Shown here one piece after another: positions 43,757-55,666 of a stretch of 64,000 nt of DNA. Each line of letters begins with the position of its first letter. Position 1 is the first letter of the stretch. The stretch comes from Pisolithus tinctorius (lineage: Eukaryota > Basidiomycota > Agaricomycetes > Boletales > Pisolithaceae). The notes beneath the pieces are model-generated. The model saw nothing but the letters and a program-made list of their open reading frames with translations. It searched no databases and was not told the DNA's origin. The translations under genes were made by a program, and so were the position numbers. The stretch lies in assembly GCA_024663395.1 (NCBI GenBank), contig JANFAH010000019.1, positions 744,001-808,000 of the forward strand. The letters are read 5' to 3'.

Positions 43757-43972
43757 TGTTGGCATCAGTGGTCATGTGGCTACGTGCATCTGTACTTGTA
43801 GGTTTGTTTGCTTTGCTTTGCCCCTCAGCCATTGTGTTTACAATGCTGAGGTGAGTATGATAGCCCCTGAGGACCCATCTACATACTCATTCTCATAGCA
43901 TGTCCAATCAGGTAGAGTTAATCACAGCCATTGTGTCTACAATGCTGAGCATGTCCAATCAGTTTCTCTACA
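43757..43972 (+). repeat. Co1 probable 3' LTR
   Basis: TGTTGGCATCAG follows a polypurine-like TGAGGGGGTG. Internally, CAGCCATTGTGT(T/C)TACAATG repeats twice. The end CTCTACA at 43,972 is a guess from its inverse match to the start; the partner LTR is not in the window. The stretch 43,553-43,756 holds no gene I recognise. Confidence 0.4.
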
Positions 43973-44843
43973 CTAGTGATACCAAAGCCCTCTGGGCACT
44001 CCTGGCCACAGTTGGTAAAAGCATGCAACAAAATTTTATCTATGTAGGATGGTAGGAGTTGCTACAATCATCCTGCATGGAGAAGCTGGCCCCCATAGGT
44101 AGTGGTGGAGCTGCATTGTACTTGTCTTGGACCACTCTGTTCATGCACCAACACCATTGTCATTCAGCATTCAATAGCTCTCAATCGATGCATCCAAATT
44201 TGCAGTTGGGGTGAATTTGGGCATCTCTGAGCTGTCCACCTCATCTACCACATCAGGAAATTAATCGATGTCTATCATGCCTTTCATGTGCATGGATAGT
44301 CAGAAAAGTCTGGATAGTTGCCAGGACTATTTCTAGTAGATTCAATTTCTATTTTGACTATCTGTACTATTTTTCTGACTATCTGTACTATTTTTCTGAC
44401 TATCTGTACTATTTTTCTGACTATTCACACCATTTCTGTCTGACTATCCAGTCTATTTTTGACTATTCATTGACTATCCACACTATTTTTTTGACTATTT
44501 GTACTATTTGTGACTTTTCAGACTTTTTGTGAGGGCAACTTTTTTGATAGCAGGCTCATGTAGTTCACAAACAATGCATCATGAGATCTCATTCACAAAG
44601 CATAGTAGGAAAAAAAAAATTAAAATGAGCATAGTAAGCGCTTGCATCTTGATTCAAGCACAAGTGGGGATCGGACAGTGGAAAGAATGATTAAACATTT
44701 ATGCTAACAGGCATCCGAGTGATTGGGGGAGGGATGGGAGAGTATGCAATATATGTATGAAATATTCTGCACCACACGATGTAGGGGATTGCGATGAGGG
44801 GACATCCAGCCAAGTCTGTCCTGTCAACTCATCAGCAAGATAC
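43973..44843. other. non-coding stretch between Co1 and the next gene
   Basis: No convincing gene. It holds the short tandem repeat at 44,355-44,440 and an A-rich patch near 44,611. The minus strand at about 44,000-44,240 has a stop-broken frame that I could not identify. Confidence 0.5.
44355..44440 (+). repeat. 21-bp minisatellite
   Basis: TGACTATCTGTACTATTTTTC repeats at 44,355, 44,376, 44,397 and partly at 44,418. Degenerate TGACTAT…CTATTTTT units continue on both sides (about 44,290-44,520). Confidence 0.85.
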
Positions 44844-47106
44844 TCATAGCATACACAAAATCTCACAGATGCTTTGACATAAATCAGTATTAACAGCAAA
44901 ATAAAGCTCATCCATCAGGTCACCTGGAGAACTGCCATTGTCCAATGTCTCTGTGGAGGGGATAACAAGGGTGTGAGCCATAGCAATGATCTCACTCATT
45001 GCAGCATTATTGCATTTAGAAATGGATGCATGATAGTTGCGAGTGCTGGTGCCCCAATTCTGCTCAGAGAACACCAGTGCACTTGATGACTCCTTCCCAG
45101 ACACTTTGTTGAGCTTGAGCAGAGTTTTTGCCATCACCCTCATATCATGGGTACTCATTTGATCATCGACCTGCACCTCCCCCCTTTGGAATAGCTGAAT
45201 GGCATGCTCAAGCTAAAGTAACAGTTAAAACTGCAGATCAATGACTGATGAAGAGTTACATACTGCAGTGGTGCAAAGGGAAAGCGCCCCTCTGACAGCA
45301 TGTTTCTTCATTGCATTGGTGCCCAGTCCTGGAATGTCAGGGCATCCAATACAAGGCCGAAGATGGGTGTGTGTGAAGAGTTGCAGAATGAAGTGTGATC
45401 AATAAGCATGTGCTGGGTTCGTCGCATCGAGGTCTTGATATAGGAAGGAAAGCGGTCCATCTATGAGTTTGTTGCAAGTCTGCCTGACAGTGGCAGTGGA
45501 CCATGCATCATCATCCAGATCTGACGCAAGAAAATGAGCAAGGAGTGCGATGGCAGTAGAGCCAAAGTTGCTGCGCCACAGACTGAGTCACCAAGTTGCC
45601 TGCCCAAAAAATGAGTCAAGTGTCTAGTTTAAGTGTAAACAGAATAATCTTACCAGCATGAAAGTTGGCGTCCCTGGGTGTACTGCATGAGAAAAGCATT
45701 TGTTTCAACCATCTTCTATCCTCTTGCAGCTCTTCAGGCAAGTTTGCATTGACAAAATGTATGTGCCCACAAGTCATGCTGTTGGTCCCCATTGAAAGTG
45801 GCCGATCTGATGTGGAACTTGCTAAGGCCAACTCCCTTGATTCCTGAGTCATAGCTTTAGTTCCGTGCTGGCTACTGTCACTAACCTTCACTTTCTTTGC
45901 TGGCTTGTCAATTCTGATATTAGTCTACAACTTGACATAGGTTAGCAACGACCAACCTTAAGTGAACCAGAGGACATACCATTGTAGTAACACGTGGCTC
46001 CTTTACAACCTTCATGCGAATGTTTACATCACGGAGGTCACAGAAAGAACCCCCATCATCCATGTTCTCAACTTCAGATGAGGAGACATATTCAACATTG
46101 TTGTGATCAGTGTGCCTGCGCTTCAAGCTGGCCTGCACTGCATGAGAAATAGGATTTTTGACCTCAAGATCACTCTTGGCATCAGCACTTGTGTTAGTAG
46201 TGCACGCCATAGCCTAGAAATAGTACCAGTGTGTGTGTGTGAGACTCATGGGCTTTCATGATCCAAAGAAAAATACCTCTACAGGTTTCTGGTACTGCAA
46301 AAACTTGGCGGAGACAGTAAGGGGGTCCCTCAAGTAATGTTCATCCTCATCATGGGCCACTGCAGGAATGTTGTTGCTGATCATATGGCATTCAGTGCTT
46401 TCCTGTGGCATAGCATGCTCCTGATCATCCTCTGCGATGGAAATTTCTGAACTGATGCTGGTGGCTTTAGTTGTTAAGGATGGGACAGTGGAAGGGGGCA
46501 GGTTAGGCATCCCATCGGTTTGAACCTGGGAGCCTGATGTTACAGAGTTGCAGGGGGTACCATTTCCAACAGGTGCGATGCTGCTGGCCCAGCTCTTGAT
46601 GCGACCAGCCAAAAGGGTCCTATTGTTTGGGGCACTAATGTTCCAGGTAAGGTTCAGCCAAAGTAAAGTTGATTCAGTGAGCAGAAGGAGCATCATGCAA
46701 GGGAAGAGCACAATGTACCAGGACTTTCCTAGGTTGGGTGCACATGCTGAAGTTGCCACATCATCACCCAGCAGCTCAGTCATATCGTGTCATCTTGGCA
46801 GCTTATCACTCAAGCCCAAAAAATCATCAGCAGTCACATGGTGAGCTTCTACTTCTATATTTGCAACTGTTGATTGATTATCAGCATCCAGAACCAATGA
46901 ATTATGAAATTTGCAACCGCACCTTCACCATGAGGCAAGTCAGATATATTTGTAGGTCTGCCTTGCCTGCCCTTTGGTTTTGGTTTCAGCTTCACAGGCT
47001 TCGCTTTGACAGTGTCTTGCATCACCTGCTCTACCTCCATGGTCGCCTCCATCTCTGAGATCCAGGTGCAGCCCTGTTGAACCACAGCAGCACAAGCATC
47101 ACTCAA
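44844..47106 (-). pseudogene. conserved multi-exon hypothetical gene (WRSNFGSTA family), decayed
   Basis: Six coding blocks read on the minus strand: about 47,106-46,900, 46,783-46,256, 46,210-45,950, 45,891-45,650, 45,599-45,264 and 45,212-44,844. The last intron (45,213-45,263, GT-AG) joins in phase. The C-terminal half has LSLWRSNFGSTAIALLAHFL, IDGPLSFLYQDLD, CPDIPGLGTNAMKKHAVRGA and LEHAIQLFQRGEVQVDDQ. I recognise this as a family common in Agaricomycete genomes near transposases; its function is unknown. Two in-frame TGA codons (one before LSLWRSN, one in HAY-stop-SHF) break it, probably from CGA. Upstream blocks are Ser/Asp-rich and low in complexity; their exact exon limits are uncertain. 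Confidence 0.6.
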
Positions 47107-47518
47107 GTCCTTTGCATGCGAGTTGTCGGCTTTCTTCTGGCTTGAAGTATGTCATTTAACCTGCATGTCAAGAACTGTTTGTCCTGGGTGTAGATTAGCC
47201 TTTTCTCTTCATGGACGATGACTTCTAGAAGAATCATTGGCTGACATAGTACTTGCAATGCAAGGAGGGAGACAGAGACAGAGCAAGGTGAGTTTAAACT
47301 TCGCTTCTTTATGCAAAAAAGATCTCACAAACAATGTACCTAGTTTTCTGTACAAAGTCCCGCTTACCTCAAGCTAATTCACCCATGCCATCCCAACGTG
47401 TTTCCTTACATTGAAAATGCCTGCACAACTGACGTTTAATGTGCTATGACACCCTTGTGCCAAACTGGGGTGCAACCGTTGGTTTAGAAATCTCTCAGGT
47501 CTTACTCAACACACACAC

Positions 47519-50500
47519 ATGCATCATCCTAGTTTAGGCTGCGTTCCCCCAAGTTTTGCCATCAGCACAGGGTCGCCTGACCATTTGGGACAAGACTACA
47601 ATGGAATGGACCATGACACAGACATGATTCCTCCAGCAACCAAGTATGACATTCCAGCTCCTGGCCATCAAGAACTTGGCAATGACTCCGACTCATTGGG
47701 CCAGGAATGCGAGAGTCCAGGGCTGGAGTTTGTTGGTCCTGCAGGTAGGACTTATCACAATTTTCATCCAGGTCTAAACAGTAATTTGCATATACACTAT
47801 GATAACTACTTCAACTAATACCTTGTCCATAGCACGAAGATGCGATGCCAGTGGTCAATATCTGCTGGACGATGCACCACCACCACTGCCTGCAGAGAGG
47901 TCTTCTGATGACTGGTCCCCTTTCCAAAACCAGCTGGAATTCAAGCTCGTGGATTTTCTCTTTAGGCAGGCCGAAATGCCTGCCAAAAAAATCGACATGT
48001 TGCTTGAAATCTGGGCTGTGTCATTACTTGCCTTATGTGGGGAACCACTATTCACTAACCAGAAAGACCTTTATTGCATCATCGACAGCACATCCATCGG
48101 TGAGGTCAAGTGGGAGAGTTTTGTGGTGCAGTACACTGACAATGGACGAGATGGACAAGACAGCAATATGGTTCCTTGGATGCTTGACAGTTATGATGTA
48201 TGGTATCGAGATCCACATAAAGTCATCCACAATGTCCTTGCTTGCACTGACTTGATAGGTCGAATCAACTACATACCATACTGGGAGTATGATTCTACAA
48301 ACAATCGAAGGCGCTGGGAGGATTTCATGTCAGGAGCCTGGGCATGGAACGAGGCAGTAAGTCATGCCCACTGCAGCTTGAAATTGACACTAACTTCACA
48401 CTCCTAGGACAGAATCATTAGTGAGGATCCAATGACAGCTGGGGTGACACTAATTCCCATCATTCTCGGTAGTGACAAGACAATGGTATTGGTAGCAACT
48501 GGCCAGACCGACTATTACCCCTTGTATCTCTCCATCAGAAATGTTCACAACACCATTCATCATGCTCACTGCAGTGCAGTAGTCCTCATTGGGTTCCTGG
48601 CAATGCCAAAGAGTAAGATCCCACATTCCACAAGTTTGTATCACTGCTAACATACCATCTAGCCACTAGAGAACATGCCAGTTCCTCTGCTTTCCAAAAT
48701 TTCAAAAGGCAGCTTTTCCACTCCTCACTAACATGCATTCTTTGTTCGCTTCGACCACCATGAGTGTCCCAGAAATAATATTATGTGGCGACAAATACTA
48801 TTGGTGCATCATATATGTACTAGTGGCTTATATAGCTGACTACAAGGAACAAGTTCTGTTGTCTTGTATCATATGGAATTGGTGCCTGAAGTGCCTTGCA
48901 CACCAGGAGAGTCTGGATGACGATGCACTCCATCATCATCGTGAGCATGCTGATGCTGTGATCGAAGAATTTGACTTTCATAAACTGTGGGACATGTATG
49001 GGATTGTTGGCAACATAGTGGTAAGTGTAACCCCATGTTTTCTTTCATTTTCTAATCAAAGACAGCTGTTTACAAACGATTTTCTGCATGCAGACATCTA
49101 CTGCATGCTTTCACCAGATATCCTCCACCAGCTTATCAAAGGTGGGTTCAAGGACCACCTGGTGGATTGGGTCGAGCACTACCTAAGCCACATTCATGGA
49201 AAGACACAGGTGGAAAAAGTCTTGGACGAGATTGACTGGCGGTACATGACTTCAATTAATATTCATATCTACTTCATGGTCTTTCAGGATCACAGCTGTT
49301 GCCCCATATACTGGGCTGCAGTGTTTCCCTCAAGGTCAACACTTCAAACAGTGGACTGGCAATGATTCCAAGGGCCTTATGAAGGTGTGCTCATCTGTAT
49401 TTCCTTCGTGTGATTATTGACCAGTCCTTCACAGGTTTACATCGCAGCAATTGAAGGTTATGTTCCACAATATGTCGTCTTCACTTTTCGAGCCTTTCTG
49501 GAATTTTGTTACCTTGTTTGTCAGAACATTATCACTTAACAGATGCTTGTTGAAATTGATGATGCACTCAGGCGCTTCCACCTTTATCACGAAGTCTTCC
49601 GGAATGCTGGGGTAGTTGATACCTTCTCACTGCCCTGGCAACATGCTATGAAGCATTACTACCACCTTATCTGTCAGTTCAGCACACCTAATGGCCTCTG
49701 CTCTTCAATTACAGAGTCCAAACATATTAAGGCCATCAAATGGCCTTATTGGCACACTAACCACTTTCAAGCTCTTGGACAGATGCTTTTGATCAACCAG
49801 AGGCTTGACAAGCCCATCGCTGTGTGCACTGACTTCAAAGAACATGGTATGTTAAATGAACTGTTGCTATCACATGCGCTTGGGGCTCTAGGTATGAGTA
49901 TTAATCCTTTGATTCGCCCCTTTCTAATGAGTGTTCAGGTCAACATTCCAATGATGCTGATGATCTGTGTGACCAAGTTGGGGAAAGCTGTGACATGGCC
50001 GATGAAATCGAAGAACAAACAGGGAGTTATGAGGAGGAACTGGGCAATGCCATTGATGCTCTCAGGTCGGTCGAGGCCCATGTATCATTGGCTCATACTC
50101 ATTGTATGTCTCAACCTTCCACTCTGTACATACTCAGATGCTAACTGGTTTAAACATCTTAGAAGGTAAGTGTGCAAGGACCATAGGCGCCCTAGCAGCT
50201 GAGCTCTGCCTGCCACAGCTTCCCAACATTCTGCACCACTTCCTCTACTTGCAATTCTTTCCCACTGATGATCTGGATGACATCACCCTCGACGAGTGCC
50301 CACCCTATGATGGTAGCATGTGTGTCTACAACTCTGTGTGTTCCACTTTTTTTGCACCGAGCAATCTATGTGGCCTCTATGGCATGCACTGCAAGTACAT
50401 TCATTCCTGCCCCATGTGGAAGAACGAAGGACCCTGTTTCGACTGCATCTTTGTTGTAACCAATCCAGAGGTGGAGGGTATGTGTGGACTGGACATTGCC

Positions 50501-51375
50501 TGCATTCTGTGCTTTTTTTCATTCAAGTATCAAGGCACTTTGTATCCATGCGCTGTCTTACGTTGGTTCGACTGCATGGGGGATGGCCCAGACATAGCTA
50601 CAGGGATGTGGATCATCCACCCAAGTTACAATGCATGCAATGTCCCACACATTGCCATCATTCACATCGATGTGATATATCATGTGGCCCTGTCATAACC
50701 GTGTGTTTGTCATAGGTCTTTGCTCACTCTGCAACCTTTTCCACTGGTCATCTGCTCACTCTGCACCAACTCCGCCCAACTTCTGTTGGTTGCAAACTGT
50801 CTCCACTCCAACTGCTGTTGGACTTGTGTTGCTCTCCTACCAGACTGAGCAGTCTGTTCTCTTAGGGGTCATCACCTGGACTGTTTCCTTTTCTGGATGT
50901 TCTGTGTTACCCATTCATATGTCCTCTGTCTACCCTTCATTCATTGTCTAGGAAATTTTACTTGAAAATTTATGAGTCTCCATATGTCAGTTCTGATTCT
51001 GATTACTGTACCTCCATAGCAGTATAAAAGCATGTACTGTACTCCACTGTTCTTCAGTACGAATATCAACTTAGTTCCTACTCCTTCTGCCTCTGACTTC
51101 TGCCTGTTGGAGTTACCTCTGACTCTCCATCTATACTCTCCCTCTGAAATATGAGGGCTGAGATCGTGCAAGGGGGTAGCACACAAGCTAAACCTGATGC
51201 CCTCACTCTGCTCCACCTCTGTCTCGGTGGACTTCATTCCTGCCACCACTCCACTAGTCAGAGTTCTGTTCCTGTGTGTCAGACTTGCTTCCAGACCCTC
51301 CTCTAGACCTTATATAGCATCAGAGTTGGTCAGAGTAGGCCCAGACTTGACAGGCCCATCTCACACAACGTGGTT
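47519..51375 (+). pseudogene. Plavaka-type (CACTA superfamily) transposase, frameshifted and split
   Basis: The order of blocks matches Plavaka transposases of Agaricomycetes: SSDDWSPFQNQLEFKLVDFL, VKWESFVVQY, YDVWYRDPHKVIHNVL, RRWEDFMSGAWAW, then PIILGSDKTMVLVATGQTDY and YLSIRNVHNTIHHAH, DILHQLIKGGFKDHLVDWVE, QHFKQWTGNDSKGLMKVYIA, TPNGLCSSITESKHIKAIK, and the C-terminal CPPYDGSMCVYNS and TGMWIIHPSYNACNVPHIAI. Introns are visible (for example GTAAGT … CTAG at 48,357-48,407, and one at about 48,612-48,660). A one-base frameshift near 48,760 and other stops disrupt it. A Gy1 solo LTR interrupts …DVIYHVA|HLTQRG near the end. Intergenic DNA between 47,107 and 47,518 shows no gene. Confidence 0.85.
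50691..51352 (+). repeat. Gy1-C solo LTR
   Basis: The 662-bp unit from TGTCATAACC to TTGACA matches the Gy1 LTRs but has a deletion of about 50 bp and many CpG-type changes. It is flanked by GGCCC on both sides (50,686-50,690 and 51,353-51,357), a perfect 5-bp target duplication. It is a recombination remnant of a full element and lies in the last coding part of the Plavaka transposase. Confidence 0.95.
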
Positions 51376-51913
51376 AGCAGAGTTTAGACCAGGTTCAAAG
51401 ATTGTCGAAAATGTGAAGATGAAATCTGAAGTTTAGGTTGACATTGGTGTGATGGCAAGACTTGAAGTGTTGTTGATAGGAAAAATATTGGCTAAAACTT
51501 CAAATACTTACGAGCGTGCAGCTGCGTTCTGAATGTCAGTCTAAATAAGATGTATGGTCTCCGAAACAATGGATGTGCAAACATGAAATGTTGCCTTTGA
51601 GTAGAAAATCTGCTCACACATGAAGTTTTGCCGTTGCCTAAACGATGGCCTATATTTACAATATCGCCAAACAAAAAGACCATTGATTTTTGTTGAAGTT
51701 TAAAAACAAAAAAAAACTGTGTGTGCAATCTTGAAGTATAATCTGCAGATGATACTGATCGCCTGACGATCACCCAGTCATTGGTTGTTGTCCATCATGC
51801 AAACTGTGCGCATCCAGCAAGTGTGCCAAGTCCCTCAAGTCGTGCAACCTGGGGTCACTACATGGAGTCAAATTCGAGTAATATGTTTGAGTAATACACA
51901 TGATAAGTCCGTC
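51376..51913. other. non-coding stretch after the Plavaka gene
   Basis: No gene recognised. The sequence is AT-rich with short T/A runs near 51,700. The Plavaka element's right terminus may lie here, but I could not find a matching inverted repeat. Confidence 0.4.
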
Positions 51914-54715
51914 CTATGCGACGACGACTTTCATCCAAGGGAATGTTTGTTGAGGAACATTGAGTGCCTCAATCTCATGTTCGGTGAGGTGCACAATCCA
52001 GGCCCCATCGTACAATGCAAGGGGTAAAGCTTTTGCAGCACTATGTGTAGTTGATGGATTGTCAGGCACACGTTTGCGAGTGAGAGGCTTGGAACCTTGG
52101 GGAGAGAAAACATCAGTGTCAAGGATACGCTGGAAATCCACGATTTCTAGCTCTCAATCTATGTTCCTGCACCATGGCATGTTCTTCACATGAAGGATAT
52201 TCTCCACCCCATTCTCCACTGTGCTCTCCTCAGAACTCATACCATGCTCACCTAACGTCTTGATGAGGCGCTGTAGCCACTTCCAGCTTTGGATATCATC
52301 ATCTTGTACTTCAGATTTCAGCTTGACCATTTGATCGAGTACAAGGATCCTGTGGTGATATTTCTGGCGAGTGTAAATATTAGTACTAGAGGGACATGAC
52401 TCAGTTTACAAACTTATGTTCCAGCGACGGTTGGCCTGCCTGCTTTCCTTCCCTATCTGCATTCTTTCTTCAACCAAGCATGCCTCAGTCTCCACAGGTG
52501 TTTCCAAGGCACCTTTGGATGTTAGTTTAGGCTGTGCATTTCTCCACACCATCCATAGCCGCTTGTAGCGTTCCCGTAGTATCTCCATGACATAACTGTC
52601 ACTTCTTTTGATTGGCCAGTTCTTGTCCTCACAGCATGCTTGAAACTCTTGACAAAGCAGTTTGAGAATAAAAGTATTCCATGGTGATGAGTAGTTCTGG
52701 GCAAGGTCAAATGCGAGCTTGTTTCAGTCTGGTCCAGGTCCATCCTTGTACTCATAAGTGTGAATATCTTCAGCTGTCACTGGCTGGTGTGTGATGAAGT
52801 CGATGTCTTGTGTAATTCCAAGCCTCTCCTTGAAGAGGCAATGGACTTCCGCCTGTTGATAGCAGTTTTGGGTAAGTTGGGCAGACAGACAGATTAACCA
52901 TGTACTAATATGAAATCACGGTGAATGGTAGATTTGCTCTCCTTTTCTAGCCTGACCTCTTCATCTTCATGGGCTCTGCAATGGCAATTGCATCTTCCAC
53001 ACTGGCTAGTGATCATCTGTCCTTTGGCAAGGATATTACGAAGTGCTGCCTCTACTCCCTTGGTCACTGCTTCCATCATCACCAAGACAGGGACTGTACT
53101 GCTGTCATCATCGTTCGGTTCGTGCTCTTTGTCTGAGTTCATCTGTCTTGCTGCTGATGGCATTCCAATTCCTATGTCATCCTGCATCTGGACGTCAGAC
53201 AAAGGTGTTACAAGATCCGATGATGACATACATCGACAACAACTCCAAGGAGACAGGTTCATGTTGAGGTACCCTGGGCTCACCTAATCCTTTTGATAGC
53301 TTCGAGGGAAGGAGTGTTGGACTGTGAAAATTGAGCAGACTGAGAGGGGTGGGGAGGCTGCTGAGCAGCACATTGGAAGGGTTGCGAGGACAGTGATGAA
53401 GAACGCTCTCCTTGGCAAGGAGTGCTGGTTTGCACTGGTTGAGGGGGCCGGAGAGGCAGAGTGGGGCGTTGAAAGGGTTGAGAGGATGAGGATGTAGAGC
53501 ATTCCCCTTGGTAACCCATCGTTTCATCAGCCTGGGGTGTAGTACGAATGTTTCTCATGCAATAGTACTGCTGCTCAAGATTTGCCATCTCCCTCTCCTT
53601 CTCCACCTGATAAGTATATTAGTTACTTTCCGCATCTGATCTAGTCGTTTGCCACACACCTGTATTGATTCCCTCAACCTCATCACCTCTTCTTGCATAT
53701 GAGCCTCAAGATCTGCTACTCAGGCAGTCGACATTTTCTCCACTTGGGTTTGGATTTCAAGCTAGGGACCAAACGTTAACATTATCTCAACATCATCACC
53801 TGCAATGTACCTTGAACCTCCTTTGATAAGCTTCAAGTTGTGCATGGTTCTGCTGTGTGACCAGTCGCTGCTCATTCTGAAGTTGTTCTTGTAGTTCTGT
53901 ACACTCTTTTTCAAGCTCTGCATGCAGCAAAGCCAACCTGGCCTCTCTGCTCTGCAGAACCATTCCCATTTCATCGAGCACATCCTTTTGTGCCTGGAAG
54001 TCTTTTGTGACAGAGTTTAAAGCTGCATGATGGCAGTCTTCATATTCCCATCAGATAATGCACTGTTGCTCTTGGAAAGCCTGTCAGAGTAGCTTAGAAT
54101 ATTGTAGTAGCCGGCGCTTTGTCTACATACCTTCTCTTGATCTCGCAATTTGTTTTTCAAGCCATGAATGCGTTCTCCTTGACAATACAACTGCTGTCAC
54201 AAGGTCATAGAAAAGTCTTCTTCTTTGTGACAGCACTTCATGGCTGAATCAGCTGACTGCAAGCTCTGTGGGACAAGTCAGTAAATGAGCAGCGACGAAG
54301 CGTGGAGTCTTGCCTGTTTCGAGGTCAGTGTTCCTACAGTACTGCCAGCAGCATTACAATCCTCCATCATTGTCATGCCACTGCCAATGCTGCGACTGTC
54401 CACTACCATTATGCCATCTGTCACTGTTGCTACCATGTTATGATCCCCTGTCGCCCACTCCAGTACCATCATGTTGCCAACCATGGGACTGTGAACATCA
54501 CCTGTTTGGCCAGCAGCCTCATCCAATGCCAGCACTACATCTGCTGGATCACCATCATCATCAAACAGGGTGTTCTCAGGTACTGTCTGTACATCCTCCG
54601 GTCCTTGGGCGGTATGCAGAGACAATGAAGATGATATGCTAGATGACGAACCATGAGTGCAGAATTTGCCAGGCATGTTGACCATGGGGTAACCTTGATC
54701 CATTTTCATGGACAA
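51914..54715 (-). pseudogene. conserved multi-exon hypothetical gene (coiled coil, MPWCR block), decayed
   Basis: Read on the minus strand from ATG near 54,715 (MSMKMDQGYPMVNMPGKF). It has Ser-rich and coiled-coil blocks (ALLHAELEKECTELQEQLQN near 53,900), a Gln/Pro/Ser-rich stretch near 53,300-53,600, then ILRERYKRLWMVWRNAQPKL and LVEERMQIGKESRQANRRWN. The C-terminal exon has WKWLQRLIKTLGEHGMSSEE, VKNMPWCRNID, VFSPQGSKPLTRKRVPDNPS and LALYDGAWIVHLTEHEIEAL. The stop is TAG at 51,914. I recognise this as a recurrent Agaricomycete hypothetical family, with no known function. A TGA after MPWCRNID stands where CGA is expected. Exon limits between blocks are approximate. Confidence 0.6.
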
Positions 54716-55117
54716 AATATCTCATCGCAGAAAGCCACCTTCGGACAAAAAGGGGAGGGAAAAAAATGAAGATAACGTGAGTCGGTTGGGTCAGGAAACA
54801 TGCACGATGACTATGCTTACATCGCCTCGAATTATTGTTCTTATTGTTGTAATTGTTGGGGTAATTGTTGGGATAAAAGCGGCTAGTCTGGAGAGTCAGT
54901 ATATGTATCAGAAAAGATAAGTAGTCACCCACTCACTGATCGCCTGCTGATAACATCATATATTGCCTTTGGTGCTGGACACCTGTCGCTCCTTCACCCA
55001 CTGCCCAGTGTGCCCTCCGTCCTAGAGATGATGAATTCCCACGTGTATATCCTGCCTTCCTCATTGGTAAGTGGAATGAAATGAAAATGTCATGAAGTCA
55101 CCTGACCTTTGCCTTAG

Positions 55118-55666
55118 ACACCTGAGCTTCGCCTCAAGTGTAGGCTATACTTGTCTGTGTGGTCCCGTCCATGGCAAGTGACAATGCCCACATGCTGTGC
55201 TGACCCATTGCAGACGGTGATGGCGAACAGATTCCCCATTGCAGAAAGTTTATTCCAGGAGTCTTGCCTACAGCCATACATTCATAACTGTGAAGTTACT
55301 ATCGTGGAGGGATGGCACACTCACCGCTTTTGTGTTTTCTTCAAGCAACACTGCCATCTTCGCCTGAATCCACTTTTGAGCAGCGATGACAGCAAATTCC
55401 AAGGTGATGCTGTTGTGATGAGAGTGGGTGCAAGATCTGTAGTAAATATGCGACCCAGAGATGCTGCTCTTGCAGACTACATGATGCCTTGGTTAGGATT
55501 AATTGAGTCGAGCTTGAAAATCTCTACTGATTTCACGTACAGTTTTGTGCAATATCTCAAGAGGTCGCAAAGGTCCAAGCCACCTCGTTCTCTCACCTTC
55601 GTGAAACTGTTGAATCTGCATATGAGTGCACATATCCAGGAGCAGTCATGGGGACATACTTTGTAG
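55118..55666 (+). pseudogene. conserved hypothetical gene fragment
   Basis: An open frame reads LRLKCRLYLSVWSRPWQVTM, FPIAESLFQESCLQPYIHNC, VEGWHTHRFCVFF, GDAVVMRVGARSVVNMRPRD and ADYMMPWLG. The GWHTHRF and GD-VVMRVG blocks look like conserved protein, but I cannot name the family. An upstream exon (RDDEFPRVYPAFL, about 55,022-55,063) is separated by a GTAAGT … CTTAG intron. The frame past about 55,500 is less convincing. Confidence 0.4.

Larger units (their letters stand above)
32767..43972 (+). mobile_element. Co1: Ty1/Copia element split by Gy2 and Co2
   Basis: Reverse transcriptase begins at the Gy2 LTR edge, is cut at 33,471 by Co2, and resumes at 42,730 through RNase H to 43,552. A polypurine tract and probable 3' LTR follow. 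The 5' part must lie beyond Gy2, left of the window. The Co2 target duplication AGCTC (33,467-33,471; 42,730-42,734) and the restored frame HTWELWLHQGEY confirm a single broken element. Confidence 0.88.

Noticed and set aside
44290..44520. Regular short repeats that could suggest a CRISPR array
   Set aside because: Units are 21 bp, directly adjacent without unique spacers, and degenerate outward. This is a eukaryotic minisatellite.
51492..51773. A 93-codon minus-strand frame as a small gene
   Set aside because: AT-rich, no recognisable motif, no partner exons.
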